Assembly (NCBI GenBank): GCA_903772945.1
Contig: CAICTM010000923.1
Coordinates: 1-42,601, forward strand
DNA: 42,601 nucleotides
Direction of reading: 5' to 3'
From: Seminavis robusta
Taxonomy: Eukaryota; Bacillariophyta; Bacillariophyceae; Naviculales; Naviculaceae
Part shown: piece by piece, positions 32,044 through 41,129 of the stretch
Position numbering within the stretch: the first letter of the stretch is position 1
How the letters are laid out: each line of letters opens with the position of its first letter
The notes under the pieces: generated by a model
Told to the model about the DNA's origin: nothing
Database searches by the model: none
Seen by the model: the letters and a program-made list of their open reading frames with translations, nothing else
Translations under genes and position numbers: made by a program

Positions 32044-35000
32044 ATGTTCGGCGGTCGTTTTCACTACGAACGACGGCTTCGATTGATGGAACATAACAAT
32101 AACAATGTCATGTCCGCTACCAGCACTACTAGTACTCGTAGGAAACGCGAACTGGACTCGTCGGTTCCTGCTATCGCTGCAGACAAGAAAGATAGTTCCA
32201 AGAAAACCAGAAGGAACCCTTTTCTGGACTCAGTGAGCGAAAGCAGAGGCCAAGATGATGATGAGGATAATAGGCTAGAACACACGGTGACATTCCTGCA
32301 TTTTGTAGAATCCCAGCAGCATCTGGAAAAGGTACCACGGCGCGCTCTCCAGTATCTCACAGAGTTTCTGGAGGCACAACAGTACCAATCGCCTGACGAA
32401 TGCTACCACCAATCTGCCAGAACTGCTGCATCTATCTTGTCCTGGGCTGTCAAGGCTCTATTGGCGACTGCAGAGAAAGAAAATACTCCACAAGTTTTGG
32501 ATGTGCTTCTATGGAGGTCCTTGGCTGCCTCTCTGCGGATCATGGCGTCCTTATCATCCAGAAACAATCAAAAGACAGGAAACGAAACCATGCTGTTTGT
32601 GGTGGAAAACCAGATACTTTCCGGCAATGTCTTGTTGAATCTCATTCCTCAGGCGTCTGCGGTGGGAAACTCTGCAAACACCAAGGCCAGTGCTTATGCA
32701 GCAACTTGTCACGGATTGCTCATTCGATTGGACTTTGTACCTTCTTTCGAAATGGTATGCAATTCGTACTTGTCTGGAATTGTCATAGACGATGCCGAAA
32801 ATGGTGCTGCAGGGAAACTTTGTCAGCCCAGTTCCGAAATTCTTGAAATACTACACATTGCAGCCAAGGCCATCCAGAAATTAAACCCCAAGAAAGCTTT
32901 TCAAGTCCTTGCCAAGCAAGAAACACTGTTGCAGTTCACGAGGCTGTATCTGTGCTTGGAAGGAAAGCCAGGGAGAGGAGAGTTGGAAGATAAATGTCAA
33001 GACATGATCTTGAACACCATTCTCAGCAGCTTTTTCGATTCGGATCACTGGAATGGTTTCCACGGGCTGGTGGTAAAACTGGGCTGCAAAATTGTGGACC
33101 TGGAAACCACGACAGCTGATAAAGAACCCATAACACCATCAACGACACGACAATGTTATCAAGAAAGCCTTCTCCAATCACTTGAAAACATGCTATTGGC
33201 ACCTTCAACAGAGCAAAACAGTGAACTTGCCACCAGACTATTCCCCCTGATTCTTCAAATCCTATTTGAAAAGCTTTCAGAAGTGGAGAGGAAGAACAAA
33301 CGACAATACACTTCCTCGAGAAAAAATGACGAAAGTACTTCACTGCAGCTCTTCTTCTTTGTCAACATGACTTCTATTTGTCTTCGAGCCATGTCAAAGA
33401 CAACAGCCACAGGCACAATAAGGTCACACTGCATGGAGTCACTGGATCAGTGCTTGAAGCTATGGTCACAAAAAGACCCCTTTGTGCTTCCCGATGGACA
33501 ACGTGGGCGAGAGCGGTATCTTTGCTTGGAATCCATTGCAAGCGTGGTGCTCAAAAACACGTCCTATGAACCAAAATGGGCGGCAATCATCTTGAAAAGT
33601 CTTGTGCGTTTGGAACATACTCTTGTCCAAGAAAGTGACAAGTTGGAGGCAATCGTCCATTTTGTTGTCGGGTCCAGCGGTGCCGCTGCACTCAAGCTGT
33701 TCGCAACAATACTGGAAACGTTCGGAAGACTGCGGCAATTCCATCGCATTGTTGTGACGCTGCTGCGGGTGGCAACCGCAATAGCAACCCAATCAGATGC
33801 TTCAATGCAATTGAAAACCTTTACCGAGATTCTCTCACATAGCGACTCCAAAGATGTCTTCGCTCGCAGTGTTAGGGGGAGCCCAATTGTCGAGGCAAGG
33901 AAAATGCTTGAAAGCCTGAACAGCTGGATTGGACTGACGGCAGCATGGAACAACAATACCTCAGACGCAAGACGCATGCTGTTAGAGTTTGGAGTCAGGC
34001 AGATTGGCGTTGGGCTTCTTTGCAATGTCAAGGTCGACGAGTCAACGGCTCCGATTATTGCACATTGTTGCGAGAAGCTTACAGCTATTTCTGTGAAGAA
34101 GCTATGCAGTAGAAACCATCAAGAGCTTGGAGTTTCGCTTTGTCGCTGGGCAACCAACTCTCAAATGCGGTGTGCATTTTGGCTGGGTCATAAGTACAGC
34201 GAAGGCTCTGAATTGGAATCATCCGCGACGAGTTGTATTAGAGACTTAGTGTTGACGGCTGCAATCGCAGATTCTGACCCGGAAGCAATCGATGACATGC
34301 TCTATCTGGCATCCTTTCGACTGCGAAGGCTTGATTTCTTGATTAGGAACCGGCATCCACAAGAAGTCGAAACCCTCACGCTTCACTGGCAGTATGACCA
34401 AGAAGCTAGGCGGATTGCCATGTTGATGGCTCAATGGGCAGAACGACCGGCACTGCAAGGTTCGGGTTGGCAGGTTGTCGCGAGAGTCCTTACCTCCTGG
34501 GTCCCTTACGCCACTGAAAACCAAATTCAACGCTTCCTAGTCTGGATCTTCTCGGCCATTGCTGAAGCTCCTTCAGCACGAAGTGCCACGGCTCTCTCTC
34601 TTGTCAACGATCCTTCTTTTTTGGAACTACCTGAATTGTCTCTACTGCTGAAACCCTGTGCGATCGCCACTGTCGCACAGATGCTTGAGGATGTCCCCAT
34701 CATGAGAACAGCAAGCAACGCTAAGGGGCGCCGCAAGCAACCAGACGACGCTGATAATCGATTTGACTGGCAAGTATCATGCTCCAAAGAACTGGAAAAA
34801 TTGCTCGCAAAGATCAATCTGAGCGCTGACGGCCTGGGCACAGAAACCAGGCAAGCGAGAACCACGGTGTTGGGGGCTCTACGGGTTGTAAATGTTGTCA
34901 ACGCCAAGCTGCAGAATCTGCCGCACGCATCTATTCGATACGCGCTAGCAGCTTTGCACCTCGAGGCGGCGTGCCGCGGCCGTCTTGGGGATGAAGGAGC

Positions 35001-36576
35001 CAAAGCTGTGGACCTTATCAGCTCACTTAGGCTAATGTCCGCGAGGGAGTTTGCCTCCGCTGGACCGGAAGGATTGAAGCTGTTTCCAGCAACGTCGGAA
35101 GGGATCCAAAGTCTGCTGGGCGACATTTCAGAGTCGTCAATTCGCGCCCTTGGCGTAATGGACGATGGAACCTGCCGCAGTCGTCTCGTTTCCGCAACGG
35201 CAGAGTTGGCAACGTCACTTACGAGATGGGGTCTAAAGCACACGTCCAACAAAATTGCCTGGAAAGGTTTGTATGGTTTTGTCAGAGAGAGGTTCGCCCC
35301 TCTAAAGCCAGCCAGCGATGCGGACTCCATTTTAGTCCTGTGCGCTCTGGCCAGATCGGTGCTATCTGCATTCAGTAGCGTCGACGGTCATGATGCGTGG
35401 CCAGACCATGAAGCGCTGGAATCCTTGCTACTGCACCTGTTTGATTGGGCAACGTTGTTATCCAGCTACCCTCACCTCAATTCAACCAATTTACTGAGGG
35501 ACCAGGTCTGTTTGCTGATGTCGACACTCTTCCAGTTTGCCTCCAATACTTCCCAATCCACTGCGTCCCTCACCAACGCGGCAGGGTCCCTCTCGGCGAG
35601 GCTCTTTCCACTGGTGCTTCCGACCGATGAAACAGTCCCTACCGGTATGAGTGAATCAGCAATGATCACGGTTGGATGCTTCTCGAATACAAAACCACCT
35701 CTCAGACAGCGACACTACCTAATCGACCAACTCCTGCGAGGTGATTTGATAAGCAACGACAAGCTTAAAGTTGCAATTAGCTCGCTGGTTCATGATATGG
35801 AAGGGGATTCACTGCATTACGCCATTTCCAACATTCTCAGAAGCGAGCGCAATGGTCTGTTCCATGGCGTACTACTCTTCCCTCTTCTCGTTCAAAGCCT
35901 CCAGCAGAGTGAGCAGGTTGAGATCGCACATAGCTTTTCAGACACTGTCAAACACCATTGTTTGGCTGCTTTTTCTCTTTTGGATAACTGGGGCAGACCA
36001 GACGAGAGCATTGCTGTTGTCTGTCGTACAATGGTTGATCTCCTACAAGAGAAACGATTTCAGGCAGGGATGAGTGAGAGGGATATTTCGGAGATCATGG
36101 CCAGCATCTCGAAGGTTGTTGGTTCTGAGCAACTCCCAAACACCATCTTTGTCTCGTGCTTCCACCTAATGGCGGCTTTGATTCAACTGCTACCCCAAAG
36201 AGTGCTCTCCTGCGTTACTTTGCTGGCAACGGTGCTTCAATGCTTATTGTTGCCATTGCTATCCGGCAAACTGGACGAAAGCATGATGAAGAGAGGATGT
36301 CAAGATTTCAGCAGACTCTGCGAGTTACTTAGTCCAAACAAGGACGTACTCAAGAAGCATGCGCTAAGTCTGCTGCTCGAGTTGCTACACTACCTTGAGT
36401 TGGAGTCCATTGTTTGGAGAAAGGAATGCGTGACGTCTTGCTTGCTGCATATTGTGGGATTGCTTTCCCAGTTTGAGATTGAGCAACTCACAACGCAGAC
36501 GACTCCGGCGGAAAAGATAATTTTTCGTCCCCTGCATGAAAGCTACCAGAAGAAGCATGCGCATCATGCTAGCTAG
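32044..36576 (+). CDS. Large helical-repeat nucleolar protein, Urb2/Npa2-like (60S ribosome biogenesis)
   Basis: An uninterrupted 1510-codon exon. The N-terminal ~75 residues are low complexity and basic (TRRKRELDS, KKTRRNPF), suiting nuclear or nucleolar import. The rest is almost entirely amphipathic helices with Leu-rich repeats of HEAT/ARM type and no enzyme motif. The C-terminus (LLSQFEIEQL, then a short linker, IIFRPLHESYQKKHAHH) resembles the Urb2 C-terminal box, which ends in 'LxxxDxAGRxxFKxLYxxYxK' as I recall it; the preceding Leu-rich block ALSLLLELLHYLELE also fits. Urb2 works in early 27S pre-rRNA processing with Npa1. Overall similarity outside the C-terminus is not evident by eye, so the call is tentative. 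ATG codons at 32044, 32086 and 32107 are all possible starts. The stop lies in a GCTAGCTAG palindrome. Confidence 0.5.
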   Translation: MFGGRFHYERRLRLMEHNNNNVMSATSTTSTRRKRELDSSVPAIAADKKDSSKKTRRNPFLDSVSESRGQDDDEDNRLEHTVTFLHFVESQQHLEKVPRRALQYLTEFLEAQQYQSPDECYHQSARTAASILSWAVKALLATAEKENTPQVLDVLLWRSLAASLRIMASLSSRNNQKTGNETMLFVVENQILSGNVLLNLIPQASAVGNSANTKASAYAATCHGLLIRLDFVPSFEMVCNSYLSGIVIDDAENGAAGKLCQPSSEILEILHIAAKAIQKLNPKKAFQVLAKQETLLQFTRLYLCLEGKPGRGELEDKCQDMILNTILSSFFDSDHWNGFHGLVVKLGCKIVDLETTTADKEPITPSTTRQCYQESLLQSLENMLLAPSTEQNSELATRLFPLILQILFEKLSEVERKNKRQYTSSRKNDESTSLQLFFFVNMTSICLRAMSKTTATGTIRSHCMESLDQCLKLWSQKDPFVLPDGQRGRERYLCLESIASVVLKNTSYEPKWAAIILKSLVRLEHTLVQESDKLEAIVHFVVGSSGAAALKLFATILETFGRLRQFHRIVVTLLRVATAIATQSDASMQLKTFTEILSHSDSKDVFARSVRGSPIVEARKMLESLNSWIGLTAAWNNNTSDARRMLLEFGVRQIGVGLLCNVKVDESTAPIIAHCCEKLTAISVKKLCSRNHQELGVSLCRWATNSQMRCAFWLGHKYSEGSELESSATSCIRDLVLTAAIADSDPEAIDDMLYLASFRLRRLDFLIRNRHPQEVETLTLHWQYDQEARRIAMLMAQWAERPALQGSGWQVVARVLTSWVPYATENQIQRFLVWIFSAIAEAPSARSATALSLVNDPSFLELPELSLLLKPCAIATVAQMLEDVPIMRTASNAKGRRKQPDDADNRFDWQVSCSKELEKLLAKINLSADGLGTETRQARTTVLGALRVVNVVNAKLQNLPHASIRYALAALHLEAACRGRLGDEGAKAVDLISSLRLMSAREFASAGPEGLKLFPATSEGIQSLLGDISESSIRALGVMDDGTCRSRLVSATAELATSLTRWGLKHTSNKIAWKGLYGFVRERFAPLKPASDADSILVLCALARSVLSAFSSVDGHDAWPDHEALESLLLHLFDWATLLSSYPHLNSTNLLRDQVCLLMSTLFQFASNTSQSTASLTNAAGSLSARLFPLVLPTDETVPTGMSESAMITVGCFSNTKPPLRQRHYLIDQLLRGDLISNDKLKVAISSLVHDMEGDSLHYAISNILRSERNGLFHGVLLFPLLVQSLQQSEQVEIAHSFSDTVKHHCLAAFSLLDNWGRPDESIAVVCRTMVDLLQEKRFQAGMSERDISEIMASISKVVGSEQLPNTIFVSCFHLMAALIQLLPQRVLSCVTLLATVLQCLLLPLLSGKLDESMMKRGCQDFSRLCELLSPNKDVLKKHALSLLLELLHYLELESIVWRKECVTSCLLHIVGLLSQFEIEQLTTQTTPAEKIIFRPLHESYQKKHAHHAS

Positions 36577-36937
36577 ACATTGCTTCTAACTGTCTCCTGC
36601 TGCAAAACTTGTGTAACAGAAGTCTTGATGTGCTTTGATCTAAACAGATTAGTCGTTCAATAGGTCCTACGGTAAAGTACCTGGTAGCGTGAGCATTGAA
36701 GTCAGTATGATCACCTCGCTAGTAAAGGCAATGCCAGAGACTGGGTTGCGCCGCAGGTGATTGTTGTCGACCTTGGCACAGCTCTCGGGCACCACATGTA
36801 CGTCTAGTGCCCAAGTTGGCAACTGAACCGGAAATGGTAGTGTTCGTGATGGCATCAAGGGAGTGCTGTCCGTGGGAGAACCAGACAACCGAAACTAAAA
36901 TGTCAGGACCCGGGTTCATAGTGCCGCCAGGAGCAAA
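36577..36937. other. Convergent intergenic region (Urb2-like and kinase-like 3' ends)
   Basis: These 361 bp lie between two stop codons facing each other and must contain both transcript ends. No gene or repeat is seen. Antisense frames over 36667-36919 have no recognisable domain. Confidence 0.5.
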
Positions 36938-38794
36938 TCATCCGTTGTTGTTGTTGTTGTGAGTTTGCTGTTCGCTCTCTTTTTTCGTTTTCTTGAGTCG
37001 GTCCAGCACTTCGAAGATATCTGCTCGCTTGTCCATGTCATACACCCAGCATCTTTCCATGGTTTCTACTAACTTGCTTTCAATGAAGCTTCGTGTTCGA
37101 TAACGATTGTCAATGTACGCCACACTCCCGTTGACAACCTGCATTGCGAGAACATCTTCAGTCAGGACAGAAGGAAGCATGAACAAATGGCAGGAAACGC
37201 AAAACTTTGGTGCATACCTTCGATGCAACAACCCCATCATCTTCTGTATCATAAAAGATCCACAAGCCTGTTAGGAGCGCATAGATGTTGTTCCCAAAAG
37301 ACCACACATCATGCTGTTGCGACAACTCCTTTTCAGAGTATTCTTCCGGCGAGCGATACTGGCGGTTTCAACCATACAGAAAAGAGCAAGACTTGCAAAA
37401 TGAGTACCGGTTGAAACTAGGGTCACCTGCAAACCCCACAACGAATCGAATCCATCGCACTCACATTGCCATACGACTTTCCGTTGTCGTAGTTGCAGTA
37501 GCGGCCACTCGTCTCGTTCCAATGGAGCACTCTGGCCCGATTGAAGTCCCCAAGTTTGAGTTTACCTTGATCGTTGCGCAACCATTGACAAAGCTGGATG
37601 TCGTCGTGAGCGATGACACCGTCGCGGAAGCCATGTAACTCAGCGATTCCTGCTGCCATTTCCAGCGCTATGTCAAGTTTTTCTGTTACATCATAGTCAT
37701 TCTGAGTATCCACGTCTTCTGCGTCATTCAAATCGCTCTGGGACATCCAGCCACCGCTGGGTACTACGACTTCTTCTACTTCATGCGGCAAAGGCTCGAC
37801 CACCACCGACGAACCTTTGCACGAGGAAGGGTGAGTAAGCATTCTTTTGATTAGCATGGAAACAAAAATATCCGATTCCTCACTGCCTTTCCATACGTAC
37901 CACAGTGTCCAAAAATGTCCACAATGTGAGGAGAACTTGTCAATCGTTCCATAATCAAAGCGTCTGTAGAGGCAAACAGTGAGACTGGTTCCCACAAGGG
38001 CCGCCGCAGGAGCAGATGGTGGTCCCAGATGGCATTTTCTACTCACCTCTTCTTGCATTGAACATTGCACGGTAATTCATCTCGTGCTTGCTCAAGCGAG
38101 CCACTTTGAGCACAGCAGAAGAATTTACCTGTGGCTGCGTCACAGTGAAAACATCGCGGAAATACCCGTGGCTGATGTAGACACTGTCCCCGGGTTGGCT
38201 GTCGCCACTCCTCTGAGCCAATATGGAGTCATAATGACGGGACAAGTCCATCTCATGAAAGGCATTGCAGACTGGAAAATGCAATTTTTCCCAGTTAGGT
38301 CTCCGACATTCAGCTTCTTCATCCACCAACTCATCGTCAAACCAATGCCGCTTGGAAATATGTACCTTGTCGTTTGCGTACTCTGTTTTTTTCATCTCGT
38401 GATACTGTTTGGCATCATTCGGACGAATGGTTCGTTGAAAATTGTCGCTTTTCAGGGGAAGCACAACCAGACCGCCATAATCTGGAAGTGCGTCTTCTCG
38501 GTGTATGCCACCCTGAGGACGTCGTCCATCGCGGGAACCGACAAGCAGACCCCACATATCGTCCTCGGTTGGTATCAAAAGAGGAATGGAACGGGATCGG
38601 TCGAGTCCGTAAAGGCCTTTGGAGACAATAAAAAACAAAACCGGAAGGGATATCACGAAAAGAATGGCTTCGCCTGGATGGTCCAACCACCATGGACTGT
38701 CACTCGCATTGCCAGTTGTTGCAGATGATCCTGGCGGTGCATGTCGGGGTGGCAGCTCTCCATCCTTGCTTCGACGACGAAATCGTCTATTCAT
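36938..38794 (-). CDS. Membrane-anchored protein-kinase-like protein with altered catalytic loop (probable pseudokinase)
   Basis: Five minus-strand exons (38794-38047, 37963-37901, 37814-37465, 37358-37218, 37138-36938; introns 83, 86, 106 and 79 nt) make 500 aa. A basic N-terminus (MNRRFRRRSK) and one transmembrane helix at about 43-62 (AILFVISLPVLFFIVSKG) suggest a type II membrane protein. The kinase fold follows: beta-3 lysine in AVLKVARL (Lys230), ALIMERLTSSPHIVDIFGHC, a catalytic loop HDDIQLCQWL (residues 340-349), KLGDFNRA (360-364), YRSPEEY and HDVWSFGNNIYALLTG. The catalytic-base Asp342 and Asp360 are present, but the loop lysine and asparagine are Gln344 and Gln347, and DFG is DFN. 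Similar 'HTDI.PSQF/DFNRA' loops occur, as I recall, in an expanded diatom family, so the changes may be family-wide. The last residues are poly-Asn from a CAA repeat. Confidence 0.82.
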
Positions 38795-39265
38795 TGCCAC
38801 TGAAAGCTATTTACGTAATACCGGTAAAGATCCTTCTAGCCAGCTATTAATAGTACTAGTCTAGTATGGTGGTTGATAGAAGACCACTGCCCGCTATCGA
38901 TCGTTGATCATTGGACCAAGGATCAAGGATCATTGTGGTAAATCTCGTCCCCAACCAACACTAACCCAACGGTCAATCCGGATTGGCGAATCATGCATCG
39001 AATTGAGTCGAATCGAATCATTCGAATTGAGTCGAATCGAATCATTCGAATTGAGTCGATTCGAATTCATCACAATCATGCTGTGAAGTCACGAGTCTCA
39101 GTGGACTCGACTCGACTCGACCAATGTATCTTTTCCACGCTCCACGCCCCACGCCCTCCTCGCTCCTCCAAATTTCATTCGACAAATTTTACTTTTCATT
39201 TCTCTCGAGAAGCCAGGACTTGGAACACAATTCTGTGGAGCAAACCCCCTGTGGGGCCACCGCCA
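38795..39265. promoter_or_regulatory. Divergent region between the kinase-like and sulfotransferase-like genes
   Basis: These 471 bp hold a TACCGGTA palindrome at 38819-38826 (25 bp from the kinase start), GATCGATC/TGATCA-rich sequence around 38897-38935, a 24-bp tandem repeat at 38999-39068 and GACTCGACTCGACTCGACC at 39103-39121. The reading frame through the tandem repeat (IESNRII repeats) is an artefact of the repeat being a multiple of three. Confidence 0.5.
38999..39068. repeat. 24-bp tandem repeat, about three copies
   Basis: The unit CGAATTGAGTCGAATCGAAT plus CATT is exactly repeated at 38999-39022 and 39023-39046, with a partial, slightly changed third copy to about 39068. Each unit contains TCGA and GAATC/GATTC pairs. 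Confidence 0.85.
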
Positions 39266-40065
39266 ATGCAACACCTCGTTCCGGTAACAATGACACAAGG
39301 GAAACTGCAACGACTGGCAACTTCCACAATATTCTTGTTGCTGTGTTGCTTCCTAGATTTCCGAAGCATCCGCACATGGATTGCGGGAACAACAGAGTTT
39401 CTCGTGTCGACAACCTCGGCAAAGCGGGGGTACAATGGCACGAAATCGTTTGACGAAGTTTTCACGGCTACAACTGAAGAAATGCCGACATTCGCACCAA
39501 CAACTGAAGATCCTATGATTCGAAACTGGGGGTGTGAATTCCGCCAAGACGCTCCCTTCATTTTTGTGGTAAGCTTGAAGTAGACAAGATCCGATTCTCG
39601 TGCTTCCTTCAACATGACTACAGCATATTGGAAAAGCAGGTGGGGGATCTGTTCATGCTAGAATAGCAGCTAGTGCACTCAACTACAAGCGGTCTCGCTG
39701 GAAAAACTCCCGCTCAGACAAAACGTACTACTATCCGATGATGGTCCAGCAAAACACAACTCGTGCCTCCATGATAGCAACAACCAACAATACCACCATT
39801 ACAAGGGGTGTTTTTGTGAACAGCAAATTTCCCAACTTCCGTCCAATGTATCCTTCGGAAAGGACGATAAGCCGTGACCAAAGGGCACAAGCCGACCTGC
39901 AGTGGAAGTCCTATGAAGGAACGTTGCCGGGCAAAGCGTCCACGCCCCTGGGCCAAGCCATTGCTTGCCCCATTGTGGATCACCCCTATCAGGATGTTTG
40001 TCACCTTACCACCGCCCATGGATGTAGCATTGTCTACGCGGGACACAACTTCCTGGGCGCTGCTG
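39266..40065 (+). pseudogene. Sulfotransferase-like gene, 3'-truncated by a Copia fragment
   Basis: Two exons are inferred: 39266-39568 and 39624 onward, with a 55-nt GTAAGC...TACAG intron. The protein starts with a hydrophobic anchor (RLATSTIFLLLCCFLDF, Golgi type II style) and an acidic stem. Splicing then joins DAPFIFV|HIGKAGGGSVHAR, which resembles the PAPS-binding loop of membrane sulfotransferases (F-I-x-K-x-G-G-S). RDxx-YYYP and SYEGTLPGKASTPLGQAIACP...VYAGHNFLGA follow, matching a conserved diatom family as I remember it. At about 40060-40065 the sequence changes without a break in frame to Copia reverse transcriptase, so the C-terminal half of the enzyme is missing. The two candidate starts are the ATGs at 39266 and 39290. 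The sulfotransferase call rests mainly on the loop motif. Confidence 0.55.
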
Positions 40066-40536
40066 ACATGACAGAATTGCTCGATATGGACACACAGAAG
40101 ATATACCAGTCTCTCATTGGTAGTCTACAGTGGGCGATTCAAATCGAAAGATTCGATATTGCCACAGCCACCATGACAATGTCCAGATTCCGAGTGGCGC
40201 CAAGAATGGGTCACCTGGAACGATTAAAGAGAATCTGTGGATACCTTTCCAAGGCGCCAAGAATGGGTCACCTGGAACGATTAAAGAGAATCTGTGGATA
40301 CCTTTCCAAGATGCGACACGGCATCATCCGTATTCGAAAGGAAGAACCAGATTACTCCGCAATCCCCAAGAAGGAATACGAATGGGAATTCTCGTGCTAC
40401 CATGGTGCCAAAGAAGTTCAACCGCACAACGCCCCAGTACCTCTCACCACATATGTGGATGCGAACCTCTACCACGATCTCATCAGTGGATGGTCTGTTA
40501 CCAGAGTTCTATATCTAGCAAACAAAACTCCCATTG
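40066..40536 (+). pseudogene. Ty1/Copia reverse transcriptase - RNase H boundary fragment
   Basis: The frame continues from the host gene into TELLDMDTQKIYQSLIGSLQ, QWAIQIERFDIATATMTMSR, FRVAPRMGHLERLKRICGYL, KEYEWEFSCYHG and LTTYVDANLYHDLISGWSVT, ending NKTPI. This is the segment just after the Copia RT core and into RNase H. Both the RT core upstream and the rest of RNase H downstream are missing. A 57-bp direct duplication adds 19 residues. The fragment ends where Gypsy LTR D begins. Confidence 0.85.
40197..40310 (+). repeat. Exact 57-bp tandem duplication inside the Copia fragment
   Basis: Bases 40197-40253 and 40254-40310 are identical copies beginning GCGCCAAGAATGGGTCACCT and ending CCTTTCCAAG. 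The length is a multiple of three, so the frame survives. Confidence 0.95.
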
Positions 40537-41129
40537 TGCACTACGCTAAAAGCTAGTGTAAAGATCTTTCGAGCGTTTTGAGTTTGAGAGAATGAAAGTT
40601 ATGAGAGAGATTACTACGGATTCGGATTGAATTGACCGCAAAGCCCTCCTCTCAAAACTTCGAGGGAACCGCCCTTAAATATTTCGAGGATGCCTCGAAA
40701 ATTTGAGGCTCTGCTCAGGAATTCGAGCCTCTGCTCAGGAATTCGATGTGCTTTTACTTTTAAAAAGGCAAGGTACCTCAAAAAAACGAGCCGATTGCAA
40801 ACAGTTCGGATTTGTCACTCTGTACAAATTGTACCAGAGCTCTACAGGGCAACTCGAATTTCTGAGATGAGCCTCGAATTTTTGAGAGAAGCCCTTGCGG
40901 TCAATTCTTCCCGAATCCGTAGTAGAAAGCTACGAAAACTAATCCATGAGAGAGATCGTTGTGAAGCTCATTGAAGTTGCTTGGGCCCTAGGGCTCGATT
41001 CGTACCAGCGTTGACAAAGGTCCTCCGGACCAGATAGGTAGTCTGCCTAAAACTAGTACTTTTTATATACAGGAACTCAAACCCTATCTAGAATCGAGTC
41101 GCGAATAAGGCTAAGAGCCGTGTATTGCA
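40537..41129 (-). repeat. Gypsy LTR D (subfamily 1), carrying a MITE and a replaced interior
   Basis: The repeat starts TGCACTACGCTAAAAGC and ends GTGTATTGCA like LTR A, and its minus strand follows an integrase C-terminus, so it is a 3' LTR. It is 593 bp long because a MITE (40614-40922) is inserted. In addition, bases about 40980-41070 (CTTGGGCCCTAGGGC to TATATACAG) replace roughly 260 bp of the usual LTR interior. The outer parts match subfamily 1 (GATCGTTGTGAAGCTCATTG). Confidence 0.85.
40614..40922. mobile_element. Tc1/mariner-type MITE with TA target duplication, inserted in LTR D
   Basis: The 309-bp element has inverted ends of about 28 bp (left CTACGGATTCGG, then ATTGAATTGACCGCAA; right the inverse with a few changes). 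It is flanked by TA on both sides (40612-40613 and 40923-40924). The uninterrupted LTR sequence GAGATTAGAAAG is known from the other copies, which confirms the insertion point. The interior carries two tandem 20-bp units (40705-40724, 40725-40744; GCTCTGCTCAGGAATTC) and no protein frame. Confidence 0.9.

Noticed and set aside
34527..35330. 267-codon minus-strand frame inside the Urb2-like gene
   Set aside because: It is antisense to a 1510-codon exon and its Ser/Arg-rich composition is that of a shadow frame.
38993..39265. Extended N-terminus of the sulfotransferase-like protein through the tandem repeat
   Set aside because: The open frame is produced by a 24-bp repeat and low-complexity DNA; the hydrophobic anchor starts only after 39290, so an ATG at 39266 or 39290 is preferred.
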